From positions 1 to 33,974 of the forward strand of contig DBOL01000054.1 of assembly GCA_002299555.1 (NCBI GenBank): a stretch of 33,974 bases of DNA. The letters run 5' to 3'. Position 1 is the stretch's first letter; every line of letters starts with the position of its first letter. Source of the stretch: Candidatus Aminicenantes bacterium UBA647 (GTDB lineage: Bacteria; Acidobacteriota; Aminicenantia; UBA2199). The notes under the pieces were generated by a model, which saw only the letters and a program-made list of their open reading frames with translations, was not told where the DNA came from and searched no databases. The translations under genes and the position numbers were made by a program. Positions 24,564 through 32,838 of the stretch are shown one piece after another.

Positions 24564-25712
24564 ATGACCAACAAAGATTATAGAAAAAAACCTATATATA
24601 GATTCCTGTTTATACTGACAATTGCTTCAGCCGTAGGGTTACAGGGGTGGAGAACTCTTTTTAATAATTTTGCTGTCGAAGAAGCCGGAATAGACGGTTT
24701 TTGGGTCGGAGTAATTCAATCTGTAAGAGAGGTCCCCGGATTTCTGGCCTTATTGGTTATTTATTTACTCTTGATTTTTAAAGAGCATAATCTTTCAAGA
24801 ATATCAGTTATAATGCTTGGTGTCGGTGTGGGGTTAACAGGATTTTTTCCTTCAAATATCGGCCTTGTGTTTACTACTCTTCTAATGTCTACAGGGTTTC
24901 ATTATTTCGAGACGACAAATCAATCATTAACACTTCAGCATTTTAACAAAAATGAGTCTGGTATTGTAATGGGAAGGTTTAAAAGTATCTCTTCTCTGGC
25001 CAATATTGGAGTTGGCATTGTCATCTGGATATTGTCTCAATTTATTGAGATGCGGGAGCTTTTTCTGATAATTGGAGTTTCCGTAATTCTTTTAGCCATA
25101 AGGAGTCTTTTCATAGATCCGTCAGACAAAGATCTTCCTCCCCAGAAGAAAAAAATTGTAATTAAGAAAAAGTACTGGCTTTTTTATGTGCTGAACCTTC
25201 TTGCCGGATCAAGGAGGCAGATATTCGTTGTGTTTGCAGTATTTCTACTCGTTGAGCAATACAAATATTCGATTCAAATGATCACCGCACTTTTTGTTAT
25301 TAATAATTTTGTGAATTTTTTATTGGCCCCGGTTATTGCAAAAGCCATTAATCGTTTTGGTGAGAGGAAAGTGTTATCACTTGAATATTCCAGCCTTATA
25401 TTTATATTCGGTGCATATGCATTCGTAAACAATCCATGGATCGTAGGTGTTTTGTATGTGCTGGATCATGTGTTCTTTAATTTTTCAATTGCAATAAAAA
25501 CCTATTTCCACAAGACAGGTGACACGGAGGATATCGCTCCTACAATGGCAGTAAGCTTCACTATAAATCATGTTGCAGCGGTTGTATTTCCTTTATTCGG
25601 GGGTATACTATGGATTCTGGACTGGAGAATACCTTTTATAATAGGGGCGGTAATAAGTGCATTATCTTTATTTTTTGTTCAGTTCATTCGTACAGGTGAC
25701 GAAAACAAATAG
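24564..25712 (+). CDS. Major facilitator superfamily transporter
   Basis: A 382-residue inner-membrane protein with about 11-12 hydrophobic segments in two halves. These are split by a basic cytoplasmic loop near residues 188-205 (DLPPQKKKIVIKKKYW), as in MFS carriers. There is no clear MFS signature A, so the substrate and direction cannot be inferred. The ATG at 24564 is chosen over an in-frame TTG at 24558, which lies inside the TATAAT box. The stop TAG overlaps the AGGAG ribosome site of the next gene, so the phosphoesterase is probably co-transcribed. Confidence 0.85.
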   Translation: MTNKDYRKKPIYRFLFILTIASAVGLQGWRTLFNNFAVEEAGIDGFWVGVIQSVREVPGFLALLVIYLLLIFKEHNLSRISVIMLGVGVGLTGFFPSNIGLVFTTLLMSTGFHYFETTNQSLTLQHFNKNESGIVMGRFKSISSLANIGVGIVIWILSQFIEMRELFLIIGVSVILLAIRSLFIDPSDKDLPPQKKKIVIKKKYWLFYVLNLLAGSRRQIFVVFAVFLLVEQYKYSIQMITALFVINNFVNFLLAPVIAKAINRFGERKVLSLEYSSLIFIFGAYAFVNNPWIVGVLYVLDHVFFNFSIAIKTYFHKTGDTEDIAPTMAVSFTINHVAAVVFPLFGGILWILDWRIPFIIGAVISALSLFFVQFIRTGDENK

Positions 25713-25722
25713 GAGATCAAAA

Positions 25723-27723
25723 ATGAATTTCTACAAGATCAATTCAAGAAATTTATTCATTATATTTATTTTGCTTACATTATTATCGTGGAATTGTTTT
25801 TCAGAGGAAGTGAATTCAAACCTGCCTGTTATAGATCCGGTGAGTGTCGGAGCGGATCATTTAAAGGAATTCAGTGTAACAAATCTTTTCAGCATCGAAC
25901 AGCTTGTCGCTTCTGTAAAGAATGGGAATAGTATAGGTCTGTTATTTGATCTTACAGGAATAAAAAAAACATTGGGAAACCGTACAATAGATACAACAAA
26001 AATCTATGGTGATATATATACGGGGCCATACCCGTTTGAAAAGGATGAAACTGATTATTCCTACAAAAGGTTCAGAAGCAGGTCTAAGATAAGTAAAGGG
26101 ATTGGATATATAAATATTTCCTATTTGTTGATGGATGTTGTTAATAGTGAGGGCTGGATAGATAAAGGTACCATTATAGTAAAATTCGTTCTTTATCTGG
26201 AGAAAGAAGGAGAGGACGAATACCTCGGGAACTATGAGGCTCGTCTTGAGTTCAAGAAAGATGGAAAGAAGTTTATTAAGGTACCATCGATAATTGAAGG
26301 TCCCATGATACATTTGGTGAATAGTGATGATCCTTCTACAATAGTTATTTCATTTAAGACCAGTGACCCGGTAAATAGTGAAATATTTATCCCCGGACTG
26401 GGATTGTTCATGGGTAACCCGGACTCAGTGAGACATGAAATAAAAATTAAAGGTCTGGAGCCTGATTCTATTTACAGATACAGGGTAAGGTATGGAGAGA
26501 ATGTAACAAATAATTACAAATTCAGAACCGCTCCTTCAGAATCTGTTAAGCAGATAGTTTTTGCTTATACCGGTGATAGTAGAGCCGGGATAACTAAAGA
26601 TGATGAAAGACTTATGGGTGTTAATCACAAAACAATGGAGAGGCTGATAAATCTTGCCTATCAAAAAAATGCATCTCTCCTGCTTCAGGGGGGAGATATG
26701 ATCAATGGATATACCTCCTCGAAAGCTGACTTTCAAACCCAGCTCCATTCATGGAAAAATAGCTTGTCAGGCTTCTGGAGAGAGAGGCCTGTATATACAT
26801 GTATCGGTAATCATGAGGCTCTTATTAACGAATATATACTTAAGAATAGAAAGAGAAGAAAGGAATTTGGACTCGATAAATGGCCCTATGCAACTGAGAG
26901 TGCCGAAGCAGTTATTGCAGAAGAGTTGGTACATTTCAGGAATGGTCCTGAAGTTTCCGATAAAAGGCGTCCAACCTACAGTGAAAATGTATATTCGTTC
27001 AGGTTCGGTTTTGTTAAGTTCATTGTATTTAACAATAATTATTGGCGGGGATGGATGGATTTTGGCGGATCACCGGAAGGATTTATCTTTGATGACCAGT
27101 TGAATTGGATTAAAAAGGAGCTTGATGAAGGAGAAAAAGATCCTAAAGTTAAATATATTATACTGTTTGCTCAGGAACCTGTTTTTCCGAATGGAGGACA
27201 TGTTAAGGATTGCATGTGGTATTACGGCAATAATGATGTGAGAGGAGCAATTTATTTTCCTGAACAGAAAAAAATGGTTCTGGAAAAAAAAGGTATAATA
27301 GAGGTCAGAAATGAATTGGTCAGGATGATCGATAATAATAAAAAAGTTGCAGCTGTTCTCGGATCGGATGAGCATGCTTACCATAAAACACTTATAAACA
27401 ATAGTGTTCCGATCGGGAAACCGGGTGAAAAAGATAATTATTCTCCACTATCGGATCTTAAACATTCAACATGGTATATTGTTTCAGGAGGCGCAGGAGC
27501 TCCATATTATAGTGAAGAATCCTCTCCCTGGAATAAATTCTGGAAGGGGAATAAGAACAGGCCCGAAAACAATTGGGCTGAAAAAGGTGCCTATTATTAT
27601 TCATCCCAGGAGAATATATTCATCTTTGATGCAACTTCAGACAGAATTTCGATGACAGTGTTTAATCCTTATGGGGAGAAGCTGGATTTCTTCCCTAACC
27701 TATTGGTCTCAAGGGAAAATTGA
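25723..27723 (+). CDS. Exported purple-acid-phosphatase-like metallophosphoesterase
   Basis: A 666-residue protein. A signal peptide (residues 1 to about 27) is followed by a unique N-terminal region, then a fibronectin-like domain near 190-270 (IVISFKTSDPVNSEIFIPG, GLEPDSIYRYRVRYG), then the phosphoesterase. Metal motifs are GDSRAG (D285), GGDMIN (D325), GNHE (N363, H364) and GSDEHAY (H551); SGGAGAP near the end is typical of purple acid phosphatases. Two usual histidines are changed: the VxxH site reads FAQEP (Q484), and the first His of GHxH is D549. The frame is open upstream to 25657, but AGGAG (25711-25715) fixes the ATG at 25723. It is probably a periplasmic phosphatase or a divergent relative. 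Confidence 0.85.
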   Translation: MNFYKINSRNLFIIFILLTLLSWNCFSEEVNSNLPVIDPVSVGADHLKEFSVTNLFSIEQLVASVKNGNSIGLLFDLTGIKKTLGNRTIDTTKIYGDIYTGPYPFEKDETDYSYKRFRSRSKISKGIGYINISYLLMDVVNSEGWIDKGTIIVKFVLYLEKEGEDEYLGNYEARLEFKKDGKKFIKVPSIIEGPMIHLVNSDDPSTIVISFKTSDPVNSEIFIPGLGLFMGNPDSVRHEIKIKGLEPDSIYRYRVRYGENVTNNYKFRTAPSESVKQIVFAYTGDSRAGITKDDERLMGVNHKTMERLINLAYQKNASLLLQGGDMINGYTSSKADFQTQLHSWKNSLSGFWRERPVYTCIGNHEALINEYILKNRKRRKEFGLDKWPYATESAEAVIAEELVHFRNGPEVSDKRRPTYSENVYSFRFGFVKFIVFNNNYWRGWMDFGGSPEGFIFDDQLNWIKKELDEGEKDPKVKYIILFAQEPVFPNGGHVKDCMWYYGNNDVRGAIYFPEQKKMVLEKKGIIEVRNELVRMIDNNKKVAAVLGSDEHAYHKTLINNSVPIGKPGEKDNYSPLSDLKHSTWYIVSGGAGAPYYSEESSPWNKFWKGNKNRPENNWAEKGAYYYSSQENIFIFDATSDRISMTVFNPYGEKLDFFPNLLVSREN

Positions 27724-27727
27724 CAGG

Positions 27728-28210
27728 CTAAAATATCAATTTGTAAATATATATCAAAAGATGGATAGTTCCAAGAGAATATAAGCCGGCAAGGATATCA
27801 TCAATCATTATCCCGAATCCTCCTTTGATCTGGTCTGCTTGTTTGACCGGGGGGGGCTTCAGAATGTCAAAGAATCTGAATATAAAGAATCCGGCAATGT
27901 ATGCTGCCATACTTTTCAAACTTAAAACAGCCGGCAGGAAAAGAAGTGAGACCATCTGGCCTGCAACTTCATCGATAACAATTTCATGAGGGTCTTTATG
28001 TCCTAATTGTTCTTCAGTAATTCTGGATGGGATAATTCCGGAAAGAAAGATTATTACTATCGCTGTTATCATAATTACCGGATCAGGTTGAAAGAAATAG
28101 TTGAATAAAAAAACAATTACCATCGTAACACCGGAAGCTAAGGTTCCGGGGGCAAATGGAAATTTCCCGACATTAAAAAATGTAGCATAAAAAATTGCAA
28201 ATTTTTTCAT
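27728..28210 (-). CDS. pgpA: Phosphatidylglycerophosphatase A
   Basis: The enzyme removes phosphate from phosphatidylglycerol phosphate to give phosphatidylglycerol in the inner membrane. It has 160 residues, the normal length. Family motifs are FPFAPGTLAS near the N-terminus, DPHEIVIDEVAGQ with the metal-binding acidic residues, and FFDILKPPPVKQAD followed by GGFGIMIDDILAG. Four hydrophobic segments are visible. The ATG overlaps the rimO stop by 4 bases. Its stop lies 4 bases from that of the converging phosphoesterase gene, with no terminator hairpin. Confidence 0.95.
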   Translation of the reverse strand: MKKFAIFYATFFNVGKFPFAPGTLASGVTMVIVFLFNYFFQPDPVIMITAIVIIFLSGIIPSRITEEQLGHKDPHEIVIDEVAGQMVSLLFLPAVLSLKSMAAYIAGFFIFRFFDILKPPPVKQADQIKGGFGIMIDDILAGLYSLGTIHLLIYIYKLIF

Positions 28211-29523
28211 ATTTTTTCACCTGATATCAATTCGTGTTCATATCCCTTGACCTTTATTTTATATATAGAATAATCTTCTGTAAAAGGGATCTCAACTTTT
28301 GTTAGTCCGTCAGTTTCAGGAGACTGGGATGATATTCTTCCTATTGTTGTATTGTTATCCCAGGGACCGAGAGGGAGGAAACTCATCTCTGTATTCAGGA
28401 TAGATTTATTATATGCTTCAAGATTCTTGTCTGAGATATCGAGTATTTTTTCCTTTCTTTCTTCAATAGTTTCAGGATCAATTTTTTCCTTAAGATCAAA
28501 AGCTTTTGTGTTCTCTTCATCCGAGTATCCAAATACTCCAACTCTTTCAATTCTGTTCTCTTCAACGAAGGAAACCAGTTCTTCAAAATCATTTTCCTCT
28601 TCTCCGGGAAATCCGACAATAAAAGAGGATCTGATGACCGGATCAGAGAATTGATCCCTTATCTTCCTGATCAACTCTGAATTATTATAGACACCGTTTC
28701 CACGGTACATTTTTTTAAGTACATTTTCTGCAACATGCTGGAAAGGCAGGTCAAAATAGGGGAGAATTGAACGATTCTCAAATGCTTTGATCATGCTGTC
28801 ATCAACATCTTCAGGCATAAGGTAGAGTACTCTGATCCAATCAAACCCTATCCCTGATAATTGATTAAGAAGTTCGGGGAATTGTGATATTTTTTCCATA
28901 TCTTTTCCGAAGTAGGTAGAGTTCTGAGAAATCAGATTGATCTCCTGGAATCCTCTTTCCTTGTAGTCCTCAGCTTCTCTAATGAGTGAGTCGAGATCTC
29001 TGGATCTGAATTTTCCCCTTATACCAGGAATAGAACAGAATGCACATTTCATATTACAACCTTCAGATATTTTTATGAATGTTGAGTTCGGAGTTGTCGT
29101 TATTATCCTTTTGTGAGAATCATTGTAGAGGAAAAGTTCACTTTCTTTATATTCCTTTTTCTCGTTCTTTGATATAAGGTCTGAAAGTTCTTCAATCCCA
29201 TTAACTCCCCAGAGGATGTCGGCGTTCTTAAATGACTCCTGAATATCATCGTAATATCTTTCGATCAGGCATCCGAATACTGCAACATGTTTAACGTTTC
29301 CTGCCTCTTTTTTTTCAAATGCCGCAAGTATCTCATCAATGCTCTCTTCCTTTGCATCTCTTATAAATCCACATGTATTTATTATTACCCAATCTGTCTC
29401 CTCATAAGGTGAGACCAGTTTTATGTTTTTTTTCTCAAGCATTCCTCCGAGTACTTCGGTATCGACAATATTTTTAAAACAACCGAGGCTGATAAAAGAT
29501 GCCCTTACTTTGTTTTTTCCCAT
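28207..29523 (-). CDS. rimO: Ribosomal protein S12 methylthiotransferase
   Basis: A radical-SAM enzyme that adds a methylthio group to a conserved aspartate of ribosomal protein S12. It has 438 residues. The N-terminal UPF0004 domain has the three cluster cysteines at C15 (ISLGCFKN), C51 (NTCGF) and C85 (FGCL); the radical-SAM CxxxCxxC is C156, C160 and C163 (GCNMKCAFC). The C-terminus carries a TRAM-type RNA-binding domain. SLGCFKNIVDTEVLGG separates it from MiaB. The start has no ribosome site; TACAAT ends 6 nt before the ATG. pgpA follows with a 4-base overlap. The gene is divergent from kinase 1 with an 84-base gap. Confidence 0.94.
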   Translation of the reverse strand: MGKNKVRASFISLGCFKNIVDTEVLGGMLEKKNIKLVSPYEETDWVIINTCGFIRDAKEESIDEILAAFEKKEAGNVKHVAVFGCLIERYYDDIQESFKNADILWGVNGIEELSDLISKNEKKEYKESELFLYNDSHKRIITTTPNSTFIKISEGCNMKCAFCSIPGIRGKFRSRDLDSLIREAEDYKERGFQEINLISQNSTYFGKDMEKISQFPELLNQLSGIGFDWIRVLYLMPEDVDDSMIKAFENRSILPYFDLPFQHVAENVLKKMYRGNGVYNNSELIRKIRDQFSDPVIRSSFIVGFPGEEENDFEELVSFVEENRIERVGVFGYSDEENTKAFDLKEKIDPETIEERKEKILDISDKNLEAYNKSILNTEMSFLPLGPWDNNTTIGRISSQSPETDGLTKVEIPFTEDYSIYKIKVKGYEHELISGEKI

Positions 29524-29529
29524 TGCCGC

Positions 29530-29558
29530 ATTGTATCATTTAATCAAAATGCGGGCAA
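29530..29558 (-). promoter_or_regulatory. Predicted leaderless promoter of rimO-pgpA
   Basis: On the minus strand TTGCCC (29558-29553), a 17-nt spacer and TACAAT (29535-29530) end 6 nt before the ATG at 29523. The whole 84-base gap to kinase 1 holds this and the divergent kinase promoter, and nothing else that I can see. Confidence 0.6.
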
Positions 29559-29572
29559 ACTGTAGTTATACA

Positions 29573-29601
29573 TTGACTTTTCTAATCCAAATTGTTAAAT
29601 T
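29573..29601 (+). promoter_or_regulatory. Predicted leaderless promoter of kinase 1
   Basis: TTGACT (29573-29578), a 17-nt spacer and TAAATT (29596-29601) end 6 nt before the ATG at 29608. The identical 17/6 layout recurs before the paralogue at 32839. No Shine-Dalgarno site is present. Confidence 0.55.
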
Positions 29602-29607
29602 TTAATT

Positions 29608-32600
29608 ATGATCTGCAGTAATTGCAAGCATGATGTCCTTGATAGCAGCCTTTATTGTGAGCAATGCGGAGCAAGCCTTATCGGCTCTGATATGCAGATC
29701 ACCCGGAATGATTTCACACTTAAGCAGAACAACGCTAAGTCTCTTGATTTTAAAAATGGTGATAGTTTCGGGGAAAGGTATAAGATCATTTCTGAATTAG
29801 GAAAAGGTGGAATGGGGCAGGTATTCAAAGCTCATGACAGAGAGCTCAACATTGATGTTGCTCTGAAAATGATCCGGTCGGAATTCCTTTTGAACAAGAG
29901 GATGATCTCACGTTTTAAGCAGGAGATCCTTCTCGCGCGTGAGATAACACATGAGAATGTGAGCAGGATATATGATTTCGGTGAAGTGGAGGGGACGAAA
30001 TTTATCTCGATGGAATTCATTAGTGGCAGAACTCTTAAGGAAATTGTAAAGGATGACGGTCCTATAGAAGTTGAAAAAGCAATAGAGATCTCAAAGGCCA
30101 TATGCAGCGGGCTTGAGGCTGCCCATAAAAAAGAGATAATCCACAGAGATCTTAAACCTCAAAATATAATGATCGATGACAATGATCATGTATATATAAC
30201 TGATTTCGGCCTTGCAAAGTCGGTGAGAAGAGAGGATTTTGGTCATACTGGTATTGTTATCGGAACTCCCCAGTATATTCCACCTGAATTATGGAAAGGG
30301 GAGAGAGCTGATAAAAGATCGGATATATATTCTCTTGGTATTATCATGTATGAAATGGTTGCAGGGGAAGAGTTATTCCAGTCCGATTCTGACTATGGCT
30401 ATCTTCAAAAACATGTGAGTGAAAAGCCTGTATTCCCTCCCGCTATTAAAGATAAGCTCCCGTCATTTTTCAAGCAGCTGATCCTGAGATGTCTGGCAAA
30501 GGAGAGGGAGGCCAGATATCAGGATTGCGGGGAGATGCACCGGGATATAAAGGACAGGCTCTATTCTACCGGAACCTTTCTTAATGAGTTCGAAAGATCG
30601 ATAAAAAAAACCGGCCCTTCAAAGATCGGATTCTCATTATTACTGATATTGATAATTTCATTTGTCGGGAGCTTTATACTGAAAAAAGGGCCGCCGGTAC
30701 AAAAGAAAAGATCAGTAGCTATTCTATATTTTAAGAATCTTTCAGGTATGAAGGATCTTGATCATTTCAGCTATTCACTTGCCGAACTTCTAAATACAGA
30801 TCTCGGGCAATCTAAATATATAAAAGTTCTATCTGAAGAGAAGGTGTCTAATATCCTGCAGGAATCGAACTATCTGAGATCTTCTTTTATTGATGAAAAA
30901 CTGTTCAAAGATCTCGGAGATCAGGTAAGTGTAAACTTCTTTGTTCAGGGCAGTTTTATAAATTCAGGCGATAACCTCAGGATAACGATGAAATTAAGAG
31001 ATTCTGACTCAGGGGAAATTCTCAGCACAGATTATGTCGATGCCACAATGGATAATATCTTTCCTGCCATAGACAGATTAACAACCGGGCTGAAGAGAAG
31101 ACTCAACCTTACTGAGAATGAGATATTTGCCGATATCGACAATGAGGTCGAATCGATAACAACTTCATCCCAGGAAGCTTTAAACTTCTATATAACTGGT
31201 AAACGTTTATTTAATGAGCGGAATTTTAAGGAGAGCCTCGTGGAATACCAGAAGGCAATTGATATTGATCCTGAATTCGCCATGTCGTACAGGAATATGG
31301 CATGGTCCTATGCTCTTTTGGAGGACTGGGATAACAGGAAAAAATATTTTGAAAAAACGATTCAGTTTGTTGATAAATTATCAATCAGAGAAAAATATCT
31401 GATCTATGGTGATTATTACGGGGAAAAACAAACAACCTATCAGAAAGCTCTGGATTCATATCAGAAAATTCTTGATGTATATCCTGATGACATTGAAGCA
31501 AATTTCCATAAAGGGTTGTTCTATAGGATATTTGAAGAGTGGGATAAGGGTATTTCACATTTATCAAAAGTGTTAAATGAGGATAAAAGTAATATCTTGG
31601 CATTAGATGAATTGATCATTTGTCATGAAGGCAAGGAGCAATTTAAACAGGCAGAAGAAATTCTAGCTGAATATGAAGCTGCAAATGGAGATTTAAACCT
31701 GGTGGAAGTATTACGAATTAAATACGAGCTTTATATTTTAGAGAATAATCTTAGCCAGGCTTCACTTATAGTTGATCAGCAAAATGTCTTGTCAAAACAA
31801 ATAAATTCAGAAATTAAATATAACAAAAGCACAATTAATATTCTAAATGATAATTTTATTAATGCTGAAAAGTTGATGAATTCAATAAAAAAAAATTCTG
31901 ATATTAAATATATCCCGGATATGACCAGACTGAAATATTTTTTTCACTATAATGGAAAATTCGCAGAATTTGAAAAATTATTGAAGGAAGAAATAGGAAG
32001 AGTAGTTAATATTGGTGAAAAAAATAGCTTAAAGTTTGAATTGGTATATTTTTATCTTGGAACCGGTCAGATCGAAAAAGCGATCGAAGAACTAAAAAAT
32101 GTAGATAAATCCGAGTTTAAAAATTTTCCTGCAATCGAGGAAATATATCTCACTTTAGAAATACTTGGCAAAATTGCTTCAGGCAATCTTAATTTTTCAG
32201 ATCTGTTGTTAGAAAAATTAGAGTTCTCAGCAAATAATAGTATTTTTAGGAAACAATCTCTCCGGCGCTATTACCATTTAATGGCAAAGCTTAAAGAAAA
32301 AAGAGGTAAGATCAAAGAAGCGGAAGAATTTTATTTAAAAACATTAGCACTTTCCAAACATAGGAAACGTTATCATTTTACAATTGTATATATTTATAAT
32401 TCAGCACTTTTCTACTACAACCGGAATAATAACAGCGAAGCTGAGAAATATTTTTTGCAAATTCAGGAACTTACATTTGGAAGATTATACAGGGGCGATC
32501 TCTTTGCAAAAAGTTTTTATTATCTGGGAAAGATCTATCAGAGAAGAGGTTGGACAGGGAAGGCTATAAAATCTTATAAAAGATTTTACAATATGTGGAA

Positions 32601-32679
32601 GGATGGGGACCCGCAGTTTGTAGGAAAATATTTGACCGATACCGAAAAGCAACTTGTGATACTTAAACATAGAATCTGA
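29608..32679 (+). CDS. Membrane-anchored Ser/Thr protein kinase with zinc ribbon, TolB-like domain and TPRs
   Basis: A 1023-residue signalling protein. An N-terminal zinc ribbon (CSNC at 3-6 and CEQC at 17-20) precedes a Hanks-type kinase: glycine loop GKGGMGQVFKA, VALK with K87, HRDLKPQN with D171, DFG at 189-191, and GTPQYIPPE. A basic linker leads to one membrane helix (about 339-356, SLLLILIISFVGSFIL). The outer part starts with a TolB/FlgO-like domain (RSVAILYFKNLSG to about residue 500). TPR repeats follow (FNERNFKESLVEYQKAIDID) to the end, likely a periplasmic sensor or scaffold. From about 31,620 the sequence becomes visibly more AT-rich. A paralogue follows directly. The substrate is unknown. 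Confidence 0.9.
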   Translation: MICSNCKHDVLDSSLYCEQCGASLIGSDMQITRNDFTLKQNNAKSLDFKNGDSFGERYKIISELGKGGMGQVFKAHDRELNIDVALKMIRSEFLLNKRMISRFKQEILLAREITHENVSRIYDFGEVEGTKFISMEFISGRTLKEIVKDDGPIEVEKAIEISKAICSGLEAAHKKEIIHRDLKPQNIMIDDNDHVYITDFGLAKSVRREDFGHTGIVIGTPQYIPPELWKGERADKRSDIYSLGIIMYEMVAGEELFQSDSDYGYLQKHVSEKPVFPPAIKDKLPSFFKQLILRCLAKEREARYQDCGEMHRDIKDRLYSTGTFLNEFERSIKKTGPSKIGFSLLLILIISFVGSFILKKGPPVQKKRSVAILYFKNLSGMKDLDHFSYSLAELLNTDLGQSKYIKVLSEEKVSNILQESNYLRSSFIDEKLFKDLGDQVSVNFFVQGSFINSGDNLRITMKLRDSDSGEILSTDYVDATMDNIFPAIDRLTTGLKRRLNLTENEIFADIDNEVESITTSSQEALNFYITGKRLFNERNFKESLVEYQKAIDIDPEFAMSYRNMAWSYALLEDWDNRKKYFEKTIQFVDKLSIREKYLIYGDYYGEKQTTYQKALDSYQKILDVYPDDIEANFHKGLFYRIFEEWDKGISHLSKVLNEDKSNILALDELIICHEGKEQFKQAEEILAEYEAANGDLNLVEVLRIKYELYILENNLSQASLIVDQQNVLSKQINSEIKYNKSTINILNDNFINAEKLMNSIKKNSDIKYIPDMTRLKYFFHYNGKFAEFEKLLKEEIGRVVNIGEKNSLKFELVYFYLGTGQIEKAIEELKNVDKSEFKNFPAIEEIYLTLEILGKIASGNLNFSDLLLEKLEFSANNSIFRKQSLRRYYHLMAKLKEKRGKIKEAEEFYLKTLALSKHRKRYHFTIVYIYNSALFYYNRNNNSEAEKYFLQIQELTFGRLYRGDLFAKSFYYLGKIYQRRGWTGKAIKSYKRFYNMWKDGDPQFVGKYLTDTEKQLVILKHRI

Positions 32680-32803
32680 TATCTCCATTTTTATTTTATT
32701 AAAATTTTTTTTTATTTAGATCATTTATATTTCAACCTTACTGCACTTCCCTGAAAGCTGCTGATAAAATGTAAAGAATAAGAACCGAAAACATAGCTAT
32801 AGA

Positions 32804-32832
32804 TTGACTTTACTATTCTGAATTGGTAGAAA
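32804..32832 (+). promoter_or_regulatory. Predicted leaderless promoter of kinase 2
   Basis: TTGACT (32804-32809), a 17-nt spacer and TAGAAA (32827-32832) end 6 nt before the ATG at 32839, exactly as for kinase 1. The remainder of the 159-base gap after kinase 1 is AT-rich and shows no terminator hairpin. Confidence 0.5.
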
Positions 32833-32838
32833 ACAAGT

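Noticed and set aside
25657..25722. Upstream in-frame start for the phosphoesterase
   Set aside because: It lies inside the MFS gene, and a good AGGAG precedes the ATG at 25723, which begins a proper signal peptide.
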